64,000 bases of DNA, taken from the NCBI GenBank assembly GCA_018449595.1, contig JAAVUU010000001.1:620001-684000 (forward strand), read 5' to 3'. The translations under genes and the position numbers were made by a program. This document shows, one piece after another, positions 52,679-60,226 of this stretch. Below the pieces are notes generated by a model. It was not told the DNA's origin. It did no database searches and worked only from the letters and a program-made list of their open reading frames with translations. Origin of the DNA: Rhizobiales bacterium dw_265. Its GTDB lineage: Bacteria > Pseudomonadota > Alphaproteobacteria > Micropepsales > Micropepsaceae. The first letter of the stretch is position 1; every line of letters begins with the position of its first letter.

Positions 52679-54136
52679 ATGAAGTCCTTGTTCCGTGGCG
52701 CCCTTTTCCGTGGCGTGAGCGCCGTTGGCCTTGCTGTCAGCCTGGCCGCCTGTACGTCCAATCCCACCCCCCTGAACCGTCCCGGCGACCTGCCGGCGAC
52801 CTTCACCGCCCCGGTGGACAAGACCGCCCCGATCTGGCCCAAGGCCGACTGGTGGAGCAATTTCACCGCCGAGGAACTGGGCCCACTGGAAGACACCGCC
52901 CAGAAGGAAAATCTGGACATCGCGGTCTATGCGGCGCGGGTGCTGCAGGCCGAGGCGCAGGACGGCGTCGCCCTGTCGGCGCTGTTTCCCACCCTGGGGC
53001 TGCAGGGCAGCGGCCAGCGCAGCGGCGGCAACTCCACCCGCAGCGGCGCGCTGGTCAGCAACACCTTCAACACCTTCAATTTCGGGCTGTCGGCGGCCTA
53101 TCAGCAGAATGTGTTCGGCATGGAGTTCGACCAGCTGCGTGCGGCGCGTGAAAGCCTGCGCGCGGCGCGTTATGCCGCCGCCACCATCGGCATCACCACC
53201 ACCGTGACGGTGGCCGACCAGTACTTCACCATCCTGTCGCTGCGCGAACGCATCGCCATCGCCAATGCCAACATCGCCGCCGCCAAGCGCATCCTGGCCA
53301 TCACCCAGGCCAAGGTGACCAGCGGCGTGTCGTCCAACCTGGACCTGGCGGAACAGCAGGCCATCCTGGCGCAACAGGAATCCACCCTGCCCGGCCTGAT
53401 CCAGTCGGAAAAGGCCTCGCGCTATGCGCTGGCGATCCTCCTGGGCCGTGCCCCGGAAGGCTTTGACGTCAAGGCGCAGAATCTCGACGGCATCACCTCG
53501 CCGCTGGTGTCGCCGGGCCTGCCGTCGGAACTGCTGTTGCGCCGTCCCGACGTGGCCCAGGCTGAAGCCACCCTGTTCGCCGCTCATGCCAATGTGGATG
53601 CGGCGCGCGCCGCCTATTTCCCCTCGGTCAGCCTCAGCACGGTCGGCGAATGGACCGCCGGCGCCATCTCCGGCCTGATCAGCCCCGCCAACCTGGCCTT
53701 CAGCCTGGGCGCCACCGTGGCCCAGTCCATCTTCGACGGCGGCGCCGTCCATGCCCAGAGCGACCTGGCCAAGGCGCAGGAACAGGAACTGATCGCCACC
53801 TATCGCAAGACCGTCTTCACCGCCTTCAGCGACACCGAAACGGCGCTGGACACGGTCAAGAGCACCACCGACCAGCTGGCGCTGCTGGAAGAACAGGTCC
53901 GCGCCAGCGCGGAAGCCTTCCGCATCTCCGAACTGCAGTATCGCGAAGGCACGATCGACATCCTGTCCCTGCTGCAGAACCAGCAGAACCTGTTCACGGC
54001 CCAGCAGTCGCTGGTGCAGACCAAGCTGGCGCGGCTGGAAGCCAACCTGGCGCTGTACAATGCGCTGGGCGGCGGCTGGGAACAGAAGGCGGATGACGCC
54101 AATTACAAGAACCAGCTGGATTGGTGGCCGCTCTAA
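52679..54136 (+). CDS. Outer-membrane efflux channel lipoprotein (NodT/OprM family)
   Basis: The 485-residue TolC-like protein has a lipoprotein signal (VSAVGLAVSLAAC) and two outer-membrane-efflux repeats. The first (about 60-260) contains WWSNFTAEELGPLEDTAQKENLDIAVYAARVLQAEAQ and LGLQGSGQ. The second (about 290-480) contains PSELLLRRPDVAQAEATLFAAHANVDAARAAYFPSVSLS and LQYREGTIDILSLLQNQQNLFTAQQSLVQTKLARLEANLALYNALGGGW, the family hallmark. The inner-membrane partners are not adjacent. The ATG at 52679 has AGAGAG upstream. It exports drugs or metabolites with a distant RND or MFS partner. Confidence 0.92.
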   Translation: MKSLFRGALFRGVSAVGLAVSLAACTSNPTPLNRPGDLPATFTAPVDKTAPIWPKADWWSNFTAEELGPLEDTAQKENLDIAVYAARVLQAEAQDGVALSALFPTLGLQGSGQRSGGNSTRSGALVSNTFNTFNFGLSAAYQQNVFGMEFDQLRAARESLRAARYAAATIGITTTVTVADQYFTILSLRERIAIANANIAAAKRILAITQAKVTSGVSSNLDLAEQQAILAQQESTLPGLIQSEKASRYALAILLGRAPEGFDVKAQNLDGITSPLVSPGLPSELLLRRPDVAQAEATLFAAHANVDAARAAYFPSVSLSTVGEWTAGAISGLISPANLAFSLGATVAQSIFDGGAVHAQSDLAKAQEQELIATYRKTVFTAFSDTETALDTVKSTTDQLALLEEQVRASAEAFRISELQYREGTIDILSLLQNQQNLFTAQQSLVQTKLARLEANLALYNALGGGWEQKADDANYKNQLDWWPL

Positions 54137-54191
54137 TTTTTGTTTGACCCCCTCTGCCTTCGCTGGCGTTCGGCCGGGCCAGCTACTGCAT

Positions 54192-54227
54192 CTCCCCCTT
54201 TTTGACGCGCTTCGCGCGAAGGGGGAG
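54192..54227 (+). repeat. CTCCCCC/GGGGGAG palindromic repeat, copy 1
   Basis: CTCCCCCTT (54192-54200) pairs with AAGGGGGAG (54219-54227) around a GC-rich loop. The surrounding context (CCTTCGC... before, GCGCGC loop) resembles the related hairpin at 57605-57646. The element lies between the efflux gene and its terminator. Confidence 0.55.
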
Positions 54228-54252
54228 GCGAGCCTCTGGAATTCCTAGATTT

Positions 54253-54281
54253 AAAGGGCGCCTGTGTGGCGCCCTTTTTAT
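54253..54281 (+). terminator. Rho-independent terminator between convergent genes
   Basis: GGGCGCC (54256-54262) pairs with GGCGCCC (54268-54274) around TGTGT, with AA before and TTTTTA after. It lies between the efflux gene (plus) and the histidine kinase (minus, ending at 54282), so it may serve both directions. Confidence 0.8.
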
Positions 54282-54962
54282 TTATGTCGTCAGCCGGTCC
54301 AGCGGCACGGTCATTTCGAACACTACCCCCGATGGCGCAAAGCTCAGGTGGCCCGTGCCGCCGAACTGGCGCGGGATGCCGCTCTCGATCAGCCGGGTGC
54401 CGAAGCTTTTGACGCCGGGCGCGACGACCGGCGGGCCGCCGCTTTCCACCCAGCGCAGGATCAGCGACCCCGCCTCCTGCGCCCAGGACAAGGTGACGGC
54501 GCCGCCCTCCCGCGACAGGGCGCCATACTTGGTGGCGTTGGTGCACAGTTCGTTCAAAAGCAGCGACAAAGGCAGGACGGCCGCCGACGCCACCTCGACC
54601 GCGTCGCCCCGGATCAGGATGCGGCCCTGGGCGGTGTCATGCTGGGCCACCGCCGCCCGCAGCACGCCGGCCAGGTCGGCGGATTTCCAGTCCAGCTGCA
54701 GCAGCAGGTCGTGCGCCTTGGCCATGGCGATCAGGCGCGCGCCGATGGCGGCTTCGGCATCGGCCAGGCTGGGGGCGGCGCGCAGGCTCTGGCGGACGAT
54801 GGCCGTGACCATCGTCAGCATGTTCTTCATGCGATGATGGATTTCGTCCGTCAGCACCGCCTGGATGCGCGCCGCGACGACCTGCGCCTCGGCGTCCAGC
54901 CCCGCCTGCCGCAGCATTTCCGTGAGATGAGCGTTCCGGGCCGTCAGCTTGCTGTCTTGCAC
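54282..54962 (-). CDS. Sensor histidine kinase, HWE/HisKA_2 type, cytoplasmic
   Basis: The 226-residue kinase has the HisKA_2/HWE dimerisation motif DEIHHRMKNMLTMVTAIVRQSLR with the phosphorylated His near residue 42. An ATPase domain follows with LSLLLNELCTNATKYGALS (N-box) and GVKSFGTRLIESGI. No membrane helix or PAS domain precedes it, so the sensor input is missing or supplied by a partner. HWE kinases are common in alphaproteobacterial general stress and light responses. The start is a GTG at 54962 with a weak ribosome-binding site. No response regulator is adjacent. Confidence 0.88.
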   Translation of the reverse strand: MQDSKLTARNAHLTEMLRQAGLDAEAQVVAARIQAVLTDEIHHRMKNMLTMVTAIVRQSLRAAPSLADAEAAIGARLIAMAKAHDLLLQLDWKSADLAGVLRAAVAQHDTAQGRILIRGDAVEVASAAVLPLSLLLNELCTNATKYGALSREGGAVTLSWAQEAGSLILRWVESGGPPVVAPGVKSFGTRLIESGIPRQFGGTGHLSFAPSGVVFEMTVPLDRLTT

Positions 54963-55005
54963 GGAGCGTATCTAGCATGCCGCCGGCTGGAACACACCCG
55001 CGCCG

Positions 55006-55986
55006 CTATTTATGGCCGATCACCGGCTTGGGCTGGTAGGGCTCGGCCAGATAGGCGATTTCCTCCGCGGTCAGCTTGATCCTGGTGGCGGCGATGGCGT
55101 CGTCGAGGTGTTTGGTCTTCGAGGCCCCAACAATGGGGGCGCTGACCGCCGGCTGGTGCAGCACCCAGGCCAGCGCGATCTGGGCGTTGGTGACGCCGTG
55201 ATTTTTCGCCGTCTCCTCCACCCGGCGCAGGATCTCGACATCGGCATCGCCATGCTGCAGGTCGAAGACATGGTCGCTCTTGGCGCGGGTGGTGTTTTCC
55301 TCATTCGCCTGGGCATGGCTGCGGCCCAGATAGCCGCGCGCCAGCGGGCTCCACGGAATGACGCCGATGCCGTGCGCCCGGCACAAGGGCAGCATCTCGC
55401 GCTCTTCCTCGCGGTACACCAGATTGTAGAAATCCTGCATGGTGGCGAAGCTGGTCATCCCCATCGCCTGCGCCTTGTGCAGATATTCGCCGAACTGCCA
55501 GGCGAACATGGAGGACGCGCCGATATAGCGCGCCTTGCCCGCCTTCACGACATCGTGCAGCGCCTCGATGGTCTCCTCGATCGGCGTCTCATAATCGAAA
55601 CGGTGGATCTGGTAGAGATCGACATAGTCCAGGCCCAGCCGCTTCAGGGAATTGTCGATGGCATGCATCACATGCTTGCGCGACAGGCCCTTCTGGTTGG
55701 GCGACGGCCCCATGGGATTGAACAGCTTGGTCGCCACCACGATGTCCTCGCGGTCGGCGGCGAAGGTCTTCAGCGCCTTGCCCACCACCTCCTCCGAGCC
55801 GCCCACCGAATAGATGTCGGCGGTGTCGAAGAAATTGATGCCGGCTTCCAGCGCCTGGCGGAAGAAGGGCAGCGACGCCGCCTCGTCCAGCACCCAGTCG
55901 CGCCATTTGGGCGAACCATAGGTCATGGTGCCCAGGCAGATGCGCGAAACCTTGAGGCCGGTATTGCCGAGACGAACTTTTTCCAT
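55006..55986 (-). CDS. Aldo/keto reductase
   Basis: The 326-residue NADPH-dependent oxidoreductase begins MEKVRLGNTGLKVSRICLGTMTYG and contains AGINFFDTADIYSVGGSEEVVGKAL (catalytic Asp and Tyr), LDYVDLYQIHRFD, IGASSMFAWQF and VIPWSPLARGYLGR. VSAPIVGASKTKHLDD near the C-terminus is the cofactor-binding end. The family is the YajO/Gcy-type aldo/keto reductases; the substrate is unknown. The ATG at 55986 fits the family start. A family C repeat follows upstream. Confidence 0.92.
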   Translation of the reverse strand: MEKVRLGNTGLKVSRICLGTMTYGSPKWRDWVLDEAASLPFFRQALEAGINFFDTADIYSVGGSEEVVGKALKTFAADREDIVVATKLFNPMGPSPNQKGLSRKHVMHAIDNSLKRLGLDYVDLYQIHRFDYETPIEETIEALHDVVKAGKARYIGASSMFAWQFGEYLHKAQAMGMTSFATMQDFYNLVYREEEREMLPLCRAHGIGVIPWSPLARGYLGRSHAQANEENTTRAKSDHVFDLQHGDADVEILRRVEETAKNHGVTNAQIALAWVLHQPAVSAPIVGASKTKHLDDAIAATRIKLTAEEIAYLAEPYQPKPVIGHK

Positions 55987-56053
55987 TGGTCGGATGCTTT
56001 CAGAAAACCCGGGCGGAGTCTTAGCGCAGTTTGCGTTCAAACCCATCCATCAA

Positions 56054-56161
56054 AACTGTCATCCCGGCCAAGCGATTCGGCAGCACCGCGCAGAGCCGGG
56101 ACCCATCGGTTCGCTTCGCAATGGATCCCGGCTCTCGCTGCGCTCGGCCGGGATGACAGTT
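56054..56161. repeat. Alphaproteobacterial intergenic palindrome (TGTCATCCCGGCC type)
   Basis: AACTGTCATCCCGGCC (56054-56069) is exactly the reverse complement of GGCCGGGATGACAGTT (56146-56161). Inside, AGAGCCGGGA pairs with TCCCGGCTCT. The whole 108-base unit can form one long nested hairpin. This is a widespread repeat in alphaproteobacterial genomes. Here it fills the gap between the aldo/keto reductase and chrR genes. Confidence 0.85.
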
Positions 56162-56189
56162 CTCCGATTCCATCCGACCGCAAGCGACC

Positions 56190-56846
56190 CTAGAAGCCGA
56201 AGAAGGGGCCTGCAATCTTCTGCAACAGCTTTTCGAAGCGCAGCGCGCCATGGGTGACGGACAGATTGATACAATCTTCGCCGGGATCGGCGACGGTGTT
56301 GTGAACCAGGCCGGCATCGGCGATCTGGAAATCGCCGGGCCCGTAATTGCCGGTCACATCGGTATAGCCGCCCTTGAGCACCAGGGTCAGTTCCGCACCC
56401 GCATGGCTGTGGGCGCCGGAATCCGCACCCGGCACGCCGCGCAACAGCCGCACGGTGACGTCGCGGCGGCGGAACAGTTCCACAAAGCTCAGGCGCGGGC
56501 CCATCCGGCGCCAGCGCACGTCGCGCAGATCGCCGCCCAGATACGTCCGCAGCACCGCCGGCGTGCCGTCGCGCGAGGCGGCGCGGCGCGGCCGTTCATA
56601 GGGCGTCACCTGGTCCAGCCGGGCCAGGGTGTTCTGCAGCGCGTCGCCAGCCAGGGGCGCGGGCGTCAATTCGTCCAGCATGGCGCCGCCCAGACTTTCC
56701 AGGGTGCGGCCCTGCATCCGGCACAGGACGCAGAAATGCATGTGGGTGGCGACGACCAGACTGGTCGCTTCGTCGGCAGTACCGGCGGCATAGGCCAGCA
56801 GCAGCGCCTCATCCGGGTGATGGTGAATATCGTGGGAGGCGCTCAT
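56190..56846 (-). CDS. chrR: ChrR-family zinc anti-sigma factor with cupin domain
   Basis: The 218-residue protein starts at the ATG at 56846, overlapping the sigma-gene stop as ATGA. The zinc anti-sigma domain (about 1-85) contains HHHPDEALLLAYAAGTADEATSLVVATHMHFCVLCRMQ with the His-x3-Cys-x2-Cys ligands. The cupin domain (about 105-200) contains GAHSHAGAELTLVLKGGYTDVTGNYGPGDF and LVHNTVADPGEDCINLSV. In Rhodobacter, ChrR binds sigma-E and releases it during singlet-oxygen stress. A long minus-strand frame from 57653 that includes this gene is an artefact. Confidence 0.92.
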   Translation of the reverse strand: MSASHDIHHHPDEALLLAYAAGTADEATSLVVATHMHFCVLCRMQGRTLESLGGAMLDELTPAPLAGDALQNTLARLDQVTPYERPRRAASRDGTPAVLRTYLGGDLRDVRWRRMGPRLSFVELFRRRDVTVRLLRGVPGADSGAHSHAGAELTLVLKGGYTDVTGNYGPGDFQIADAGLVHNTVADPGEDCINLSVTHGALRFEKLLQKIAGPFFGF

Positions 56847-57397
56847 GGCATCTCCCCCAGCGCCTGCTTGAGCCGCGCCATGGCCAGCCGCAGCCGCGAC
56901 TTCACCGTGCCCAGCGGAATGTCGAGTTCGCCGGCGATCTCGCTGTGCGGCTTGTCGGCGAAATAGCTGAGTTCGATCACCGCGATCTGGTCGGGCGGCA
57001 GGGTCTTGAGCGCCAGGCGCAGGCGGCCCTCGCCGTCCTGCTGGGAGATGGCCGCGTCGGCATCGGGCCCGGCCTCCGGCATCAGGTCCTGGGGATCGAA
57101 TTCGGGCCGCTTCTCGCGGCGCAGGGCGTCGATGCGCAGGTTGCGGGCGATGGTAAACAGCCAGGTCGCGGCGCTGGCCTTCTGGGGGTCGAACAGATGG
57201 GCCTTGCGCCACAGGTTCAGCAGCGCCTCCTGGGCCAGGTCTTCGGCCGTGGCGGAGGGCGCGCCCAGCCGCAGCAGATAGGCCTTCACCCGCGGGGCGA
57301 AATAGGCAAACAGGGCGGCAAAGGCGGCGCGATCCTGGCATTGGGCCACCCGGACCAGCAAGGCGTCCATTTCCAGAGCTTCGGCCGGGCGGGTCAT
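56843..57397 (-). CDS. rpoE: ECF sigma factor of the RpoE/ChrR (ECF11) type
   Basis: The 184-residue sigma factor contains region 2 (LLVRVAQCQDRAAFAALFAYFAPRVKAYLLRLGAPSATAEDLAQEALLNLWRKA, WLFTIARNLRIDALRREKRPE) and region 4 (LALKTLPPDQIAVIELSYFADKPHSEIAGELDIPLGTVKSRLRLAMARLKQAL). The ATG at 57397 is chosen because the predicted promoter (-10 at 57490-57495) would start the transcript near 57483, after the upstream ATG at 57484. It is coupled to chrR. By homology it activates singlet-oxygen defence genes, including its own operon. Confidence 0.92.
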   Translation of the reverse strand: MTRPAEALEMDALLVRVAQCQDRAAFAALFAYFAPRVKAYLLRLGAPSATAEDLAQEALLNLWRKAHLFDPQKASAATWLFTIARNLRIDALRREKRPEFDPQDLMPEAGPDADAAISQQDGEGRLRLALKTLPPDQIAVIELSYFADKPHSEIAGELDIPLGTVKSRLRLAMARLKQALGEMP

Positions 57398-57489
57398 TTT
57401 GAGCGGAAAGCGCAGAAGCTTCGCCGTCCGCCGGATCGCGGGGACGGGAAAGCGGGAAAGAACGCGCTGGGCATGAGCCACCATAGCCG

Positions 57490-57519
57490 AAATTACGCAA
57501 AGCAGGCCCGGATGGATCA
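57490..57519 (-). promoter_or_regulatory. Sigma-E-type promoter of the sigma-chrR operon
   Basis: Read on the minus strand, TGATCC (57519-57514) is followed after exactly 18 bases by TAATTT (57495-57490). The pattern agrees with the TGATCC-N18-TAAnnn promoters at 57526-57555 and 26191-26220, and the sigma gene start lies 93 bases downstream. It indicates autoregulation. Confidence 0.75.
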
Positions 57520-57525
57520 ATAGCT

Positions 57526-57555
57526 TGATCCGCCCCCCGCCCAAGGGCGTAAATA
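57526..57555 (+). promoter_or_regulatory. Sigma-E-type promoter of the DUF1365 gene
   Basis: TGATCC (57526-57531), 18 bases, then TAAATA (57550-57555). It is back to back with the minus-strand promoter. The two -35 boxes form the inverted repeat GGATCAATAGCTTGATCC (57514-57531). The transcript would start near 57562 and the gene starts at 57652. Confidence 0.75.
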
Positions 57556-57604
57556 AGCCATGAATTACCCCCTCCGGCCTTCGCATCGCAAGCGCTGCTA
57601 TGGC

Positions 57605-57646
57605 CACCTCCCCCATTTGTGCGCGCTGACGCGCGCGGGGGAGGTG
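57605..57646 (+). repeat. Palindromic repeat carrying the ribosome-binding site of the DUF1365 gene, copy 2
   Basis: CACCTCCCCC (57605-57614) pairs perfectly with GGGGGAGGTG (57637-57646), with a GCGCGC inner stem in the loop. The 3' arm contains the GGAGG ribosome-binding site (57640-57644) seven bases before the ATG at 57652. The hairpin would therefore hide the ribosome-binding site in the mRNA. Confidence 0.7.
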
Positions 57647-57651
57647 TGGGC

Positions 57652-58404
57652 ATGAGCTTGTCGGCAATCTACCAAGGCTGGGTGATGCACCGGCGGCTGA
57701 CGCCCCGTCACCACCGCTTCAAATACAGGGTCTTTTCCCTGCTGCTCGACCTCGACGAACTGGCGAGCCTGGACAGAACGATGCGGCTGTTCAAATGGAA
57801 CCGCTTCGGCCTGTTCAGCTTCCATGACCGCGATCATGGCGATGGACGGCCGCTGAAGGAATGGCTGGATGGCCTGTTGGCGCAGCACGGCCTGGCGGCG
57901 GACGGCGCGCGCCGCCTGCTGTGCTATCCGCGCATCCTGGGCTACGTCTTCAATCCTCTCAGCGTGTGGTTCTGCCATGCCGGGGACGGCGCGCTGAAGG
58001 CGATCGTCTACGAGGTCCACAATACCTATGACGAGCGCCACGCCTATGTATTGCCGGTCGGCGAAGAGCAGACGCTGATCCGCCATGGCTGCGCCAAGGA
58101 TTTCTATGTCTCGCCGTTTTTGTCGCGCGACTGCCGCTATCACTTCCGCATCCGTCCGCCGGGCGTCACTGTCGCGGTCGCGATCAATGAAGACGAGGCG
58201 GGCAACCCGATACTGACCGCCAGCTTCACGGGCGCGCGCCGCGCACTGACCGACGGCGCCTTGCTGAAAATGCTGCTGGCCTATCCGCTGATGACCTTGA
58301 AGGTGGTGGTCGCCATCCATTACGAGGCGGTGCGGCTGATGCTGAAGGGCGTGCGGCGGCACCCGCATGCGCCCAAGGCCGTTTACGCGGCGCCTGCCGA
58401 GTGA
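57652..58404 (+). CDS. DUF1365 protein, likely sigma-E regulon member
   Basis: The 250-residue protein matches DUF1365: YQGWVMHRRLTPRHHRFKYRVFSLLLDLDEL, FNRFGLFSFHDRDHGDG-type segment, LGYVFNPLSVWFCHAGDGALKAIVYEVHNTYDERHAYVLP and KDFYVSPFLSRDCRYHFRIRPP. The family is usually encoded beside cyclopropane-synthase and flavin-dependent desaturase genes in sigma-E/ChrR regulons. It is thought to act on membrane fatty acids, though the reaction is not known. The ATG at 57652 has a GGAGG site inside a hairpin. The candidate promoter lies about 100 bases upstream. Confidence 0.87.
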   Translation: MSLSAIYQGWVMHRRLTPRHHRFKYRVFSLLLDLDELASLDRTMRLFKWNRFGLFSFHDRDHGDGRPLKEWLDGLLAQHGLAADGARRLLCYPRILGYVFNPLSVWFCHAGDGALKAIVYEVHNTYDERHAYVLPVGEEQTLIRHGCAKDFYVSPFLSRDCRYHFRIRPPGVTVAVAINEDEAGNPILTASFTGARRALTDGALLKMLLAYPLMTLKVVVAIHYEAVRLMLKGVRRHPHAPKAVYAAPAE

Positions 58405-58426
58405 GCCGCGGCGCGCGAAGCGCGTG

Positions 58427-58485
58427 AGCAGGTCCAGTGGACCTGCGAAAGCGGTGAACGCCGCGAGCTTAGGCGAGCGGCCGAG
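58427..58485 (+). repeat. Dispersed palindromic repeat, GGTCC-rGT-GGACC family, copy 2
   Basis: GCAGGTCC (58428-58435) and GGACCTGC (58439-58446) flank AGT. The following GCGAAAGCGGTGAACGCCGCG and CTTAGGCGAGC align with the sequence after copy 1 at 49743-49800. It starts about 20 bases after the DUF1365 stop. Confidence 0.65.
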
Positions 58486-59086
58486 CACCTATCCCGAAAA
58501 CAGAAGGGGCCGGCAGAAAGCAGAAGAGGCGGGCGCTTTCGCGCTCGCCTCACTGCATCATCAGTGCGCCGGCTCTGTGTACGATCCCTTGCGGGACCCT
58601 CACCCTTCCGGCTGTTCGCGACGCACCAACTGAAGGGCCATTTGCATGTCCCATCCGCCGGCTCCGCCGGACACCACACTTTTCGACCCGGCCTCGCGGC
58701 CTGGCTTAATCGGCTCGGCCTTGCGGCCTGGTCTCGCGACCCGGTGTCTTGCGGCCTGCATTGCGGTTACCGCCGCTTGCAGGTCCATCGGTACAGCGTC
58801 CTTGCTTTCGCTCTTACGCTGCCCCCCAGTGCTCTCCGTTTTCCTTGGCTTGCGCCTCGGTCCCGGCAGGGGCCAGAGGTTTCCGGTTCATCACGGCGCC
58901 CTGAGCATCAGCGCCGTTCCCCGGACCTCATGTTGAAATCAAACCCCCGATTCGTTTTGACCGCAAGTACAATCATGCAGTTATCCCCAAATGCCGACGG
59001 CAATCGGAACTCATGGAACTTTTCATCAGTTTCTCGCATTGTAGTTCTAATACAGCGTCGTATTCTCCGGCGCGCGGGACATCGTC
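58486..59086. other. Gap without supported gene, with repeated GC-rich words
   Basis: About 600 bases hold only low-complexity frames. Around 58680-58760 the word GCGGCCTG recurs three times (CGGCCTCGCGGCCTGG, CGGCCTTGCGGCCTGG and a diverged copy). TTGACC (58957-58962) and TTATCC (58981-58986) with an 18-base spacer form a possible promoter for the following transporter operon. A minus-strand frame at 58600-58788 was considered and is weak. Confidence 0.35.
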
Positions 59087-60226
59087 TTGACCTCCATTGA
59101 AGCCGTAGCCGACGAGCCGGACGCCTGGTTCAAGCTGGACCGGGGCGTGCTTGCCGTGGGCGGTGCCTGGACCATCGCCGAAAGCGCCCGGCTGGACCGC
59201 GAATTGAATGCGCTAAACGCCGATGGCGCCCAAGAAAAATTCAAGGAGATAGACGCCAGCAAGATCACCCGGCTGGACAGCGCCGGCGCCTGGCTGCTGC
59301 TGCGCACCCGCCGCGCCATGGGCGGCCAGGGGGCGCTGAACGTGCCGGCGCAATATGGCCCGCTGCTGGAAAACCTGGACCAGGAGCAGAAGGCCGAGCC
59401 GCACCGCTCGCGCATTCCCCCCGGCTTTCGCGGCCGGCTGTACCGGATCGGGCGTGCCACCATGCATGCCTGGGGCCAGACCGTTTCGATGCTGGAGTAT
59501 CTGGGCCGGGTCACCATCGAGAGCGGCGAAGCCATCGCCAGCCCCCGGCACAACCTGCGCATCGCCGCCATCGTCCACCAGGTGGAAGAGACCGGCATCA
59601 ACGCCCTGCCCATTGTCGGGCTGCTGTCCTTCCTGATCGGCGTGGTGCTGGCCTATCAGGCGGTGGATCAGCTCAAGCAGTTCGGGGCGCAGAACCTCAC
59701 GGTGAACGGCCTTGGCATCATCGTGCTGCGCGAGATGGGCGTGCTGATGACCTCGATCATCGTGGCGGGCCGTTCCGGCTCGGCCTTCACCGCCCAGCTC
59801 GGCACCATGCGCGTCAATGAAGAGATCGACGCCATGCAGACCATGGGGCTCAACACGGTGGACACGCTGGTGCTGCCCCGCATCATCGGGCTGGTGATCG
59901 CCCTGCCGCTGCTGACCCTGTATGCCGACATCATGGGCATCGTCGGCGGCGCCATCATGTGCTATTTCGACCTCAACATGACCATCCCGGTGTTCATGCG
60001 CCAGTTGCAGGGCGCGGTAAGCGTCAACACCTTGATGGTGGGGCTGATAAAGGCGCCGGTCTTCGCCTTCGTGATCGCGCTGGTGGGCTGTTACGAAGGC
60101 TTCCAGGTCGAGCGCAACGCCGCCAGCGTCGGCCTGCTGACCACGCGTTCGGTGGTGGAATCGGTGTTCCTGGTGATCGTGCTGGACGCCGCCTTTTCCA
60201 TCATGTTCTCGGTGCTGGGGATCTGA
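59087..60226 (+). CDS. mlaE: MlaE-family ABC permease with N-terminal STAS-like domain
   Basis: The 379-residue protein has a STAS-like N-terminal domain (about 1-95; AWTIAESARLDRELNAL, EIDASKITRLDSAGAWLLLRTRRAM). The MlaE permease follows (about 140-375) with ALPIVGLLSFLIGVVLAYQAVDQLKQFGAQNLTVNGLGIIVLREMGVLMTSIIVAGRSGSAFTAQLGTMRVNEEIDAM. E. coli has MlaB as a separate STAS protein; here the domain is fused. The complex moves phospholipids between outer and inner membranes. The start is a TTG at 59087. It overlaps mlaF as TGATG. Confidence 0.92.
   Translation: MTSIEAVADEPDAWFKLDRGVLAVGGAWTIAESARLDRELNALNADGAQEKFKEIDASKITRLDSAGAWLLLRTRRAMGGQGALNVPAQYGPLLENLDQEQKAEPHRSRIPPGFRGRLYRIGRATMHAWGQTVSMLEYLGRVTIESGEAIASPRHNLRIAAIVHQVEETGINALPIVGLLSFLIGVVLAYQAVDQLKQFGAQNLTVNGLGIIVLREMGVLMTSIIVAGRSGSAFTAQLGTMRVNEEIDAMQTMGLNTVDTLVLPRIIGLVIALPLLTLYADIMGIVGGAIMCYFDLNMTIPVFMRQLQGAVSVNTLMVGLIKAPVFAFVIALVGCYEGFQVERNAASVGLLTTRSVVESVFLVIVLDAAFSIMFSVLGI

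Noticed and set aside
56847..57653. A long minus-strand frame joining the chrR region to 57653
   Set aside because: Its first 270 residues are the wrong frame of the ECF sigma gene. The real chrR starts at the ATGA overlap at 56846.
58564..59100. A 178-residue plus-strand frame and smaller ones nearby
   Set aside because: They are low complexity, driven by repeated GCGGCCTG words, with no homology that I can recognise.
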